A stretch of 64,000 bases of DNA from NCBI GenBank assembly GCA_905221605.1, contig CAJNDS010002703.1:117001-181000 (forward strand), written 5' to 3'. Positions 21,589 to 32,800 of the stretch are shown in pieces. Within the stretch, counting starts at the first letter, position 1; each line of letters begins with the position of its first letter. A program made the translations under genes and the position numbers. Under the pieces are notes generated by a model. That model was not told the DNA's origin. It saw nothing but the letters and a program-made list of their open reading frames with translations, and did not search any database. The DNA is from Symbiodinium natans (Eukaryota; Sar; Dinophyceae; Suessiales; Symbiodiniaceae).

Positions 21589-21991
21589 TATATCACTCGA
21601 AAGCGGGCTGCGTCGCTACAGACCTTTTGCCTTTTCTGAGTGAGCCGGAAGTGGGTGAGTTTCTCCCCTGCACTGGCAGGGCTGATAGGGTAGGCAGTAC
21701 AGACCAGCAGTTCAACCTGCAGAACATTTTGCCTAGGGCTTTGTACTATAGTGCCAAACCTTTGGCTGTCCGTCAGCCCAAGCTTTGGTCCCTAACAACA
21801 ACGCCTGCCGCTACACCCTTCCTCAAGAAGGTCCAGCCATGTGCGCTGGCTGCAGAAGACAGCGGTGCCGAAGGTTCTACGGGCTCTGTACTTGGAGGGA
21901 AGAGGAGCGCATCAGTAATATCTTTCCCCGGTTAACGGCGAAGGACTGGTATGGGCTTGTGGAGGGGCAGAGAGCAGGTGTTTCCATTTTG
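21589..21991. repeat. Mosaic of fragments from the 2.5-kb unit
   Basis: 21589-21626 is the inverted end of repeat R1; 21627-21760 matches unit sequence before R1 (TTTCTCCCCTG ... GGCAGTACAGACC) in plus orientation. About 21765-21815 and 21830-21880 match, inverted, unit segments near 50720-50765 and 49860-49915. At least four short pieces in mixed order and orientation. Confidence 0.65.
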
Positions 21992-23222
21992 CTGTGGAGG
22001 TCATCTGACGTGTCCTATGTTTTCTGTAATTTTTCGGACCCTGAAATGGATCCGTGTGACTGGCCACTGGTGTTGCGTTTTCGAGCATGTCTGGAACGTG
22101 CAGGTCTCTGCCAGCCAATTTTTTGGTTGCGTAGCTCCACCTGCGTTCCAGTGCGCAACATGCAGATTGTGCGCCAGTGTGGCGTCCGAATGCAATTTGC
22201 AGTTGGTAAGAGTGGAATCAGGCTGATAAAGAACATTCTTTTAGTTATGCTGTAAAAGTTCTGCCGAGATACATGTCGAAGCTCCGGAGTCTAGGGGCGC
22301 TTCATTTTGTGTTTGTCGTGCTGGGAAGTGTCTCACGTTGTAGCTCTAGTGCCCGAGGTGGGATGCAAAGAGCCCGGGCCGTGCTGCGCTCTTGATTGAG
22401 GTGGGAAGCAAAGAGCCGTGCTGCAGCCTTAGATTTGGGTGAGGTGGGAAGCAAACAGCCGGAGAGGCGGTGCTGCAGCCTTAGAATTTTGGGTGCGGAG
22501 TTGCAGCCTTATTTTTTTTGGGTGAGGTGGGATGCAAAAAAGCTCGGGTATGCTGCAGCCCAGTGATGCCGCAGAATGTGGGGTGAGGCGGGAAGCAAAG
22601 CCCTGTGTGCGAAGCCTGTGGGAAAGCGACAGTTGCAAAGTAGATTGCCAAAAAACAGACTCGGAAGCCGAAAATCGTAAAGTTGGACCTTTTTAAAGAA
22701 CACTCATTATTAGTTCTTTAAAACGGGTCCAACTCTACGATTTTCGGTTTCCGGGTCTGGTTTTTGGCAATCTATTGTGAACTGGTGGAATCCCCGCAGT
22801 TTCGTCGTATGCGTCGAAGCTCGTGGTCTCGCGCGTTCACGCTCTAAAAGTGGCGGTTTTCGTGCAGCTTTTGCTTCGATGCATAACCGCTGTGTTATTT
22901 TGCCAAGAGTGGTGTTGTTCTTGTTGAAGTGTCAACCGACAGGTTATGCCGTAGCCGCAAAATCGTAAAGTTGACAATCTGCTGTTCAATGTTGGCAGTA
23001 GACTGGAGCTTCGGTTGCATGGGTGGAGGTGGGAGCAAGTCGCTACCTGTCAAATAACTTTCCAGCATTGAACAGCGAAATGTCAACCTTATGATCTGCC
23101 TGTCTCTAGAAAGCGTTGATCTTTTTCTGACGACACTTGTCGAGACGATCAAAGAACAATGCTGCATATGTCTCATCACTTGAGTGCAGTTTCAGAACCT
23201 AAAAAAACACAAGAAACGTAGG
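21992..23222. mobile_element. ~1.3-kb TIR element, copy 1 (3' end lost)
   Basis: Begins CTGTGGAGGTCATCTGACG like copy 2 and stays nearly identical to it until GTAGGAC near 23222, where the terminal inverted repeat is missing. It contains 5-6 imperfect ~45-bp GAGGTGGGAAGCAAAG repeats (22335-22600) and the 22641-22774 hairpin. No transposase. Conserved 60-90-codon frames are probably incidental. Confidence 0.6.
22641..22774. repeat. Long hairpin (~50-bp stem)
   Basis: TAGATTGCCAAAAA at the left pairs with TTTTTGGCAATCTA at the right, continuing inward through CCGAAAATCGTA and GTTGGACC with a few mismatches. Confidence 0.85.
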
Positions 23223-23641
23223 ACATATCGACGGCGTTTTTGTTTTCTTGATCCAAACAGTCGAGACAGAATATCTTGTTCTTGTGTGAGTTGACTGCAA
23301 CATTTTTTGAACTTAAGCAGGTTCTAAAAAAGCAGCTGTATTCCGGGCACCGAAAATGGGCTCTGGACTGTGGATTTCTTTTCTGAAAGCACAAGGTCAC
23401 CCAGTTTGGAGCCCCAATTTGGGGCTCAGATTTAGGAGCCAGTTCTGGGCCCGCTTGCGCCATTTTTTTTGCGGGCAGAAGCCAGATCTGCTTTACACAG
23501 CCGGTCGTTGTGAGCAAAACAAATAAGCCTCTTGCTCAGTTCTGATCTACGTCTTGCCAGTCTCCCTTAAAATTTCGAAGAATAGCAAGAAGAACGTGCG
23601 GCAAAGTCTCATTTGGAACCGGAAGTTTCTCTGACTCTAAC

Positions 23642-24942
23642 TGTGGAGGTCATCTGACGTGTCCTATGTTTTCTGTAATTTTTCGGACCCTGAAATGGAT
23701 CCGTGTGACTGGCCACTGGTGTTGCGTTTTCGAGCATGTCTGGAACGTGCAGGCCTCTGCCAGCCAATTTTTTGGTTGCGTAGCTCCACCTGCGTTCCAG
23801 TGCGCAACATGCAGATTGTGCGCCAGTGTGGCGTCCGAATGCAATTTGCAGTTGGTAAGAGTGGAATCAGGCTGATAAAGAACATTCTTTTAGTTGTTTT
23901 GCCGTAAAAGTTCTGCCGAGATACATGTCGAAGCTCCGGGGTCTAGGGGCGCTTCATTTTGTGTTTGTCGTGCTGGGAAGTGTCTCACGTTGTAGCCCTA
24001 GTGCCCGAGGTGGGATGCAAAGAGCCCGGGCCGTGCTGCGCTCTTGATTGAGGTGGGAAGCAAAGAGCCGTGCTGCAGCCTTAGATTTTGGGTGAGGTGG
24101 GAAGCAAACAGCCGGGGAGGCGGTGCTGCAGCCTTAGAATTTTGGGTGCGGGGTTGCAGCCCTAGTTTTTTTGGGTGAGGTGGGATGCAAAAAAGCTCGG
24201 GTATGCTGCAGCCCAGTGATGCCCAGTCAGGTCGATCAAAGACCGTGGGCAGGCTGTGATGCAGCCGCAGAATGTGGGGTGAGGCGGGAAGCAAAGCCCT
24301 GTGTGCGAAGCCTGTGGGAAAGCGACAGTTGCAAAGTAGATTGCCAAAAAACAGACTCGGAAGCCGAAAATCGTAAAGTTGGACCTTTTTTAAAACACTT
24401 ATTATTAGTTCTTTAAAACGGGTCCAACTCTACGATTTTCGGTTTCCGGGTCTGGTTTTTGGCAATCTATTGTGAACTGGTGGAATCCCCGCAGTTTCGT
24501 CGTATGCGTCGAAGCTCGTGGTCTCGCGCGTTCACGCTCTAAAAGTGGCGGTTTTCGTGCAGCTTTTGCTTCGATGCATAACCGCTGTGTTATTTTGCCA
24601 AGAGTGGTGTTGTTCTTGTTGAAGTGTCAACCGACAGGTTATGCCGTAGCCGCAAAATCGTAAAGTTGACAATCTGCTGTTCAATGTTGGCAGTAGACTG
24701 GGGCTTCGGTTGCATGGGTGGAGGTGGGAGCAAGTCGCTACCTGTCAAATAACTTTCCAGCATTGAACAGCGAAATGTCAACCTTATGATCTGCCTGTCT
24801 CTAGAAAGCGTTGATCTTTTTCTGACGACACTTGTCGAGACGATCAAAGAACAATGCTGCATATGTCTCATCACTTGAGTGCAGTTTCAGGACCTAAAAA
24901 AACACAAGAAACGTAGGACGCATCACGTGACCTCCACAGTAC
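23642..24942. mobile_element. ~1.3-kb TIR element, complete copy 2
   Basis: The first ~65 bp (CTGTGGAGGTCA ... GGACCCTGAAA) are an imperfect inverted repeat of the last ~65 bp (TTTCAGGACCT ... TGACCTCCACAG). Body is nearly identical to 21992-23222, about 1.65 kb away in the same orientation. No clear target duplication and no ORF resembling a transposase, so it is non-autonomous. Confidence 0.65.
24336..24469. repeat. Long hairpin, second copy
   Basis: Same stem as at 22641-22774; the loop differs by a few bases. Confidence 0.85.
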
Positions 24943-25186
24943 ATGTCGCTGCAGGAGCGGGGTGTTCCAGGGGTTGAGGTTCTCACCCGTTTCGGCGCTG
25001 GAAGCCAGAGTTGTTTCCAGTTCTTGTGCTACATGGCCATCATTTTGGCCTATCTTCGAGCTGCAGGGTGGCGACACGAATGAATGGACATGGGAGAGAA
25101 AGGAAGCCAAACACAGCTGGACAGGCTTTTGGTCGCTTGTGGCGGATTTCAGCCCTTCACGCCAAGGCTGGCTGCGCGACAAGCTC

Positions 25187-25564
25187 AGACACGTTGGCGT
25201 GTACCCAAGGTGGTGCGCGGAAACACTGTTAATGGAGTGTCAGCCCTTCTGCAGCCATCTCAGCGAACAGGGCATTATCGACTCGGGAGGGCCCTGTTTC
25301 AGTGATCTGCGATGAGCCAGAAGGTGAGTTTCTCCGTGCTGCGGCGAGAATCTTGTCAAGTTTGTAAAGACTCTGAGGGATGGTGAGGTTCTCCCTGCCC
25401 GTAGCTTTCCGTAACATCTCGGATGCCTTCGCAAGCACGGCCGTGTGAGCAGACCAAGGCATTCGCGAGAGTAGTTGTTCTCACTGTTTCACCTTAACTT
25501 CCGGGGCTTTGGTTCCGAAGAGCCTAAATGGCCAGCGACGTTGCCCGCTTTCGAATATATGTGA
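25187..25564 (+). repeat. Repeat R2, plus copy
   Basis: From CAGACACGTTGGCG to TTTCGAATATATGTGAC. The same sequence lies inverted at 39377-39762. Its last ~50 bp resemble the end of R1. Confidence 0.75.
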
Positions 25565-25977
25565 CTGGCTCAAGATCTCGGCTCAACCCCGGTGGGGTGC
25601 ACAGGTAGCAGAGCGGCAGCTGTGTGAACCAGCCTCGAGTCCCCTAACCGCTTTGGGTGCCAGGCCTGCTTTTTCACAGCCTTCATTTGAGCCATGTTCA
25701 GAGTACCTGTGCAGTCGAGATCCTCACGCCAGCAAGTGATGGGTTGGAGTCATCTCACCCAACTTGCGATGCAGAGAGCCAGAAAGAAGGCACGGCCCGA
25801 CTGGAGGGCGAAGCAGCCCGGCTTGGGGAACTCTTCCCTTATGCGAGTCCTCTTACAGCCGGCTGTGGAGTTTCTCCAGGAGTGCACGTGGAGGCTGGCC
25901 GAGCTTCGATCAAGCAGTCAGGAGACAGGTGTTTCTGGACGATGCCTCCCTGGCTGACTTGCGTCAGTTAGGTTACA
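25565..25977 (+). pseudogene. Truncated copy of the 305-aa gene unit
   Basis: Starts at TGGCTCAAGATCTCGGC like the three tandem units and includes the tRNA-like segment and ATG region. It follows the 305-aa frame to GCGVSP (about 25880), then jumps to the region matching the ACTWSWPSFDQAV part, skipping about 460 bp. The jump and an extra base in TGGAGGCTGG put the two parts out of frame. It ends at CAGTTAGGT (25977), where LINE-like sequence begins. Confidence 0.7.
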
Positions 25978-26040
25978 TAGGCTACTCGCGTACGGCCGAA
26001 CATGAGCATAGTCAGATCCATGGTGTCCCGGACATGGAGG
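25975..26040 (-). pseudogene. Short tail of a LINE frame, cut off by copia-1
   Basis: Read on the minus strand from the CTGTG duplication, the frame of the 35933-36705 ORF continues here for about 25 codons to a TAA at the unit boundary. This agrees with copia-1 having landed within that ORF. Confidence 0.4.
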
Positions 26041-26045
26041 CTGTG

Positions 26046-26410
26046 TGTGGAAGATTGTGGCTGATCAGTGATGTTTTTGTCATGTTTTGGATCAGCTTGT
26101 ATAGGTTTGTTTTGCTTCGGAGTGATTGGGAATCCGTGTGATCCCATCCTCGATGGTTTATGCCTCGTTGATTTCCAAGGAAATCATACGAGTGTGTTTT
26201 TGCTTTAAAGTGAGTGTGCAGTGTGTAGGAACTTCGTTCTGAAGCTGAGTTTAAGCTCACAAGAGAGAATTCGTTTAGTTTGTGCACTTCGTGACTTTTG
26301 GCTCAAGTGGCTCTGACTGTGAAAAAGAGAGAGCTGTCCGCACTTGTGTGAGAGGTCAGGGTTCGTGCTTTCAAGGGAAAAGGTACCAGAGGGACCTTCG
26401 TTTTTTCACG
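26046..26410 (+). repeat. Copia-1 left LTR
   Basis: 365 bp, TGTGGAAGATTG to TTTTTTCACG. Contains TTTTGGCTCAAG at 26296-26307, identical to the last 12 bases of the dinoflagellate spliced leader as I recall it. Confidence 0.85.
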
Positions 26411-26422
26411 TGGTAGCGGAGC
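26411..26422 (+). promoter_or_regulatory. Primer-binding site (TGGTAGCGGAGC)
   Basis: Directly abuts the LTR and starts TGG, complementary to a tRNA CCA end. TGGTAGC fits initiator-Met tRNA 3' ends (GCUACCA). Copia-2 has the identical 12-mer at 39966-39977. Confidence 0.75.
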
Positions 26423-26815
26423 TTGTGCCTTGTGGTACGAGCCCGTGTATGGTCTTTGGTTGTCTGTCAGGACTCTGTGAGTGCCTGGAGGCAAGTTTGG
26501 GTTTGGACTGCCAGTGGACCGGAATCTCTACTCGGACCGTGTAAGTGAGTACCGGGAAGCCTATCCTGTGAGGAGGCGGATCCGGACTCATCAGGCTTGG
26601 AAGCAGTTGGTTCAGCGGCTGTTGAGGCACTTTGGAGCCCGGGCAAGGTGGTTTGTCTGGAACTGGATTGGTTGTGACCGATCTTGGAGGAATACGGTGC
26701 TTGGTAGAGTAGAACTAAGGTTCTTCAGGAGCCTGGACCATCTGGTGTTGGTGAGAGAATTTTCGCCAGAAGACGTTGTGGAGAGACTGCAGGCTGGAGC
26801 CTGAGTTCAGGAACT

Positions 26816-29800
26816 ATGTTGAATACATCCCCACGACATACCAGTGGAGCTCATGTGAGGAGTCCAAGAGGTGGACGAGAGCGTGGAAGCTCTGTGCCCA
26901 TCATGGATGCTGAGACAAGGCGAAGGGTAGACCCTTTTCCGGGTTTGGGAAATCCCAACCCACTGTGGGTGCAAGGTTTGGCACAAGGAAGCCAACCTGT
27001 GTATGGCCCAGTGCCCAGAGGTCGAACTCCCGCCAGAAGCCCTCATGGGGTAGCTACTGGAGCACCCCAACAGACAATGGGAGGCCCTTCGTTTCCCCCT
27101 GGTTTGCCTCAGCAAGCGGTAGGAAGTCCTTCGTTACCACCAGGACTATCCACTGGACCTCCTCAACCTGTGGTGACACCATCACAAACATCACCCGACG
27201 TGCAAGGGTTGACGAGACAAGTGCGAGAATTGGAAAGCATGATGCAGCAACTGGTTGTGCAGCAACAGCAGTTTATGCAAACGATGACTTCGTCCATGGT
27301 GCAGCAACAGCAGCAGCATCAGCAGTGGATGATACAGCAGCATCAGCAACAGCAGCCACAGCAACAGCAACAGGTGAATCCCCCCTTACCTCAGGATGGT
27401 GTTCCTGAGAACATGCCCAGTTCTTCTTCGGGATGTCAAGGTGCATCGCCAGTGGGTACTCCTGCGAAGGGGACCCAGCTTTTTCGGATGGCGAGCCCAA
27501 GTCCCCCACTGAGACCTCCACCTCTGGAGCAAGAAAGTGAAAGGGATGTGTTTGCTCGATCGGACAAATGGTTGCCCAGTTTGCCGACCATTGACTTTTC
27601 GTCTTGGAAGGATCGCATCTCTGAAGCTCTTGGATTCTTGACCTGGATGGAGAAGCTGACCAGTTGGGTTGGTTTGGGTTCAGAAGTGTTTCCCAATGAG
27701 CTCATGCATGCGGTGAAGACTCAAGAAGAGTCTCGGCTGAAACAGGATCGACTTACTGTGGAGCAACAGAAGAGGTCGACGAGGCTGATGCACATCCTGC
27801 GACAGACTTTTGCAAATCATGAGAAGAGTTCTCTGATTTTGCAGACATATGTTGAAAGTGAGAGCACTTATCAACAATCTGGTTTTGTGGCTTTGAGATT
27901 GCTGGCGAAGGAGTTTTGCCTGAAGTCGCGAGCTGAATGCCTGTTCTTTCGGTCGCAGCTGGTGAATCAAACCGTGAAAGCACCCAGTATTCCGGAGATC
28001 ATTCGAAAGATTGAGCATGAGTTGAACAAGTACACCAAGCTGCTCAATAGTCTTGATCCCGATGTGCATGCTGGTGGTTTGCAGATCCAAGAAGCGGATT
28101 CGGTTATGGTTTTGCTGCGCAGTTTGCCAGATCGGTGTAGAAGCCATTGCTTGTTGCATGGCGATAGTGAATCGTTTGAAGATCTGAAAAGAGTTGCTCT
28201 GAAGTTTGAGGTGCAACAAAGGGTGTGGTCAGAAGCCCCTGGCACGAAGCTTCAACCTTTTCGAGATCCCAATGAGGGAAAGGGCAACGAAGGAAAACCA
28301 AAAGGCAAAGGAAAGGAACAGAAAGGCAAGCGCGAATCAAGCAAAGGTGCTGGCAAACGAGCTTCAAGCCAGAACAAGAAGGATGTGGAGTGCTATGTGT
28401 GTGGTGGAAAGGGACATTATGCCCGCGATTGCTGGTATAAGGAGGGAGATTCAGGCAAGAAGCCCAATTCCCCCAATGCTAAGGCGAAAGCCAAGGCAAA
28501 AGGAGATCCCAAGAAGAAGCCCGAAAAGGGAAAGCCCAAAGGAAAAGGCAAAGGAAAGGGGAAGACAGTTGCTGAAGTCTCCCAAGAGGGTGAGTCGAGT
28601 GACTACCAGCTAACTGGAGGTGAATGGAATGAACCTGAGTCAGAGGCCCGAGTGGAATCTGTGTTGCAACCTCTGGAAGGATTGCTCGATGAAGTGAGAA
28701 AAGAGTGGATTCCCCGGAGTACTGATGAGATAGATTGGTCATGGGAAGTTGAGACGAGAGTCCGGATTGCCGAGTTGGAGCATCGGATCTCTACCGATTT
28801 ATCTCAGATGTTGCCATCTAAGTCAGTTCGGTCTTTGATGAAACCTCCGATGAATCAAGTCAAAAGCATGGAAAAGGATGATGCAAGCAAATGGTGGTTG
28901 ATTGACTCAGGAGCATCGGTGACTGTGATTGCGAAAAGATACTTGGATGAGTTCCAGATCTTGGATCGGAAGGCGTTGGGACCTAATGAGAGGTACTCAG
29001 CAGCCAACGATACCCCGGTGAATGTCTTCGAGCGAGTTCGCATCCGAGCCTTGCTGCCTATGTATGAAGGAAAGCAGTATCTTGGTTTGACATCGGTGTG
29101 TGTGACTGGAGTTGTAGCAGATGTGGCTCACAACATCTTGAGCACCGAGCAGATGGTGAATACTGGTTGGGAAGTGAAGTTCACTCGAAGAGAGATTTCG
29201 CTGCGACACGAGAAGAAAGGAGTCATGGGATATGGAGTATCCTGGGCTGGATGTCCTTGGATCTACCTGCAAGGTGATGCTGGAAAGCGAAAGAAAGTAA
29301 CCTTTGGAAGAACTGAGGTTCGACCCATGGATGTGGATGATGGCCAACGACCGATGGAGGTTGATCAGATGCAGTCAGTGCAGTCAATGACCAAGAAAAA
29401 GCAAGAAGAAATGGAGCTGCATCGGATGCGAGGCCACATTCCTTTTTCGTCCGAATGTCCTCATTGTCGGATGACAAGAGGAACAACCCAGCATCGTCGG
29501 ACCAAGGATGCTCAAGACCGACCCGTGGCGTTGCAAGCAGATTTCTGCTTCATCAACCTGGTAACTGGTACTTTTGCGAAAGACCAGCCGACGGCTCCCA
29601 ACATGAAAGTACTGGTCATGACTGAAATGTCAACCAGAATGATTGGATGTCTGTTGGTAGGGACCAATGCTGACAATACCTCCAGCTGGATTCGTTATTG
29701 GATGAATGCTTTCGGACTGGACATTGCAGGGTCTGCTGTACTGTTGAGGACAGACAGCGAGACAGCGGTGAGCGCCCTCATCAAGAGAGCCAATCTGGGG

Positions 29801-32800
29801 ATTAGGATTGTGACCCAAAGAGCACCTCCGCAGGGACATGAAGCGGTTGGTGGTGTGGAAAGGGCAGTGAGAACACTCAAGGAGTTGTTCAGCACGGTGA
29901 GGTTGGATCTACGAGCGCAGGGCTTTGACTTGAAAAGAAGTCCTCGAGCGTTTGAGTTTGGTCTGATTTACTGTGCTGCAATGCACAATCACCATGCAGC
30001 TGCCTTTGATGGGAAGAAATCACCCCAGGAGTTGGTACTACAGAGATCCCTCCATGAGTGTGGATCGTCGTTGATAGGTGCTACAGTTCTGGCTGAGCTA
30101 CCGGATTCGATGAAAACCACGGCGCTCTCCCGGTTTGTGGAAGCAGCCTATGTGTACCCTGAAGTTGGTGGCTTGACTCATGTTGTGAGTGCCATGGTGG
30201 ATGGTTGTCCAAAACACTTTCGAGCAAAGTCCATCAAGCACATCGTTCCGTTGAAGATTGGGTTGGAGCATTGTCAACATTTGCTCAAGGAGCATGATCC
30301 ATCGGATACATTGGCTCCCCCGATTCTGAAGGAGAAAGAGGATGGTGTGCCCGATCGGATTGAAGGTGAAGCGGACAAGGCCTTTGAGGGCCGAGTGTCT
30401 GAGGGACCGACCACCGACATGAGCAAAGTTGGACCTCCAGCTGCATGGGTGAAGGAACATGGTGGCACAGCGAACTGTCCTGCGTGTGGTCCAAAAAGAG
30501 GAAAAGCCAACCACAATGCTGAATGCCGAAAACGGTATGATGATTGGTTGAAAGCTCAACGACAACGGTTGGAATCGAAAGAACCAACAGAGGAAACTCC
30601 AAAAATGGACCAGAGAAGCTCAAAGGATGCGGGGGTGATGGAGTCTGGAAGTGAGCCTTCACTCCTGAAACGCCCGAAGATCACCTATGAGAGTCGACCA
30701 GATCCCAAGTTGGAGGAGAAGCAAAGCGTCCCAACACCTGCGACAGAAGTTGTGGATGTTGACATGGAGGATTTTGAGGATCCAAGTTTGCCTTACCAAG
30801 GGATTCCAGATGAGGCAATGGAACCTGGATACTTCGAAGGAGAAACTCCCGCTGAGGATGAAGCGATCCCAATGGAGGAAGAAAAACCTCAAATGGATGT
30901 GGATTCAGTTCCAAATGAGTCCAGTCGAGTTCCCCGGCGTTTAGAGAGTTTAACTTCAGATGTGAACTCAGTTCCAGATGAGTCCAATCGAGTTCCCCGG
31001 CTGATCAATCGTATTTATTTAGACCCAAGACTCGATGTGCCTCAAGGTCCTATTAAAATGGTAAGCAGTGACGAGAGTCCGAAGTTGGTACATGTGACCA
31101 ATTCGATTCTGCTCAACAAGAATAGCACTTTCCCGGAGTCCATGAAGGTGTGTGGATCCCAAGTTTGGCTGGCAAGACCCACGAGTGTTCTGTCTGAGAT
31201 AGATGGATGTCCATTAGATGTGGATAAAACAGTGGAAGGCCGGCGAACTGAGCTGCAGAGTATGACTGCTCACAAAGCAGGGAGAGTGGTTGGAGCAGAC
31301 GAGGCTCAGAAGTTTGCTCGTCAGCATGGGATAAAGATCATCCCAACCCGATGGGTCATAGGCCCAAAGGTGGTGAATGGCAAGGAAGCTGTGAGAGCTC
31401 GGTGTGTGGTGCAAGACATCGCAAAGGGGAGCACAGCATCATCTTTAGGACTGAGTGCTACGACTCCTTCTTTAGAAGCGTTACGGACGCTTTTGGCCAT
31501 TGCTTCGGTAGATGCTATGGATATCGCAACTTTGGATGTTAGCACTGCATTCTTGCATTCCCCCCTTCCGAAAGGATCGAAGGCGATTATCCAATTGCCC
31601 AAGGATGTTTCCGCCTGCAAGGACTATTATGTCCCGGTGTTTATGATTCTGGATCAAGCCATGAATGGTTTGAGAGTTGCCGCCAAAGCTTGGAACTTGA
31701 AGCTGGCGACAGTTGTGAAGAAAGTTGGGTTGAAGCAATGCCCAACGGAACCTTCCGTCTTCGAGGGCACTGTGAGAGGGAAAAGATTCCTCATGTTGTG
31801 CTATGTGGACGATTTGATTCTGTGTGGCACTAGAGATGCCATTCGGTTGGTGACCGACACCCTGAACGGAGAGTTGAAGATCAAGGAAACGGGTCGAATC
31901 ACTTCCACTGGTGGAAAGATCACCTTTTTGGGGCGAGAGATTGAGAGACAAGGGAGTCATCTCAGGATGCGAGTGCCCCCGGCATACTTAGATGCCCTGT
32001 TCGAGACAGAGTTCTGTAAGGACCTGAAGGTGGTTACTGCTCCTCCGGACATCGTGAAAACGGTCGAGAAGGGCAGAGCAAGTGGTTCGGATCCTGAGTT
32101 GAGTGACACTGCAGCTGCGAGGTACAGAGCAGTACTTGGCCGGATTGCATGGTGGGGTCAGTCGAGACCTGACCTGAGTAGGTGGATGTCCATTCTTTCG
32201 CAAGGACAGTCCAAGCCAACAGCATGCTTTGAGCAAGCATTGCGACAAGTGATTAGGTTCCTAAAGGGACAATACCATGCATGGCAGTACTTTGGCCCTG
32301 ATGGGAATGTACCGGACAGTGGGCCGGCGCAGCTGGAAGTGTATGCGGATGCCAGTTGGGCACCCCAAGCGTCGTTAGGACGAAGATCTGTGTCGGGCAT
32401 AGCCATCTTTTATAGAGGATGCCTGATCAAGGGAATCTCTCGAGTTCAAGGGTGTGTATCGCTGAGTTCTTGTGAAGCCGAGTTGAGAGCCATCTTGACT
32501 GCGGTACAGGAGAGTGAGGGACTTGCGACTTTGATCGGTCAGTTGGCCGAGTCAGATGTCACGATCCGATTGCACACTGACAGTTCCTCAGCGAGAGCGG
32601 TTTTGCTAAACCGTGGGTTGAGTAGGCGAGTTCGCCACTTAGACATCGCTGTCTGCTATCTTCAGGAGCGGATACAGGAAGCTCAGACCTTGAAGGTCAT
32701 TTGGTGCCCGACAGCGGGAATGATCGCTGACGTTCTTACAAAGTGCTTGAGTCAAGTGACATTCTGTCAGCACCAGCAAGCTATGGGTATATACCCTGGT

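Noticed and set aside
24472-24663. 63-codon frame conserved in both copies of the 1.3-kb TIR element
   Set aside because: The whole DNA is nearly identical between copies, so conservation says nothing about coding; no motif.
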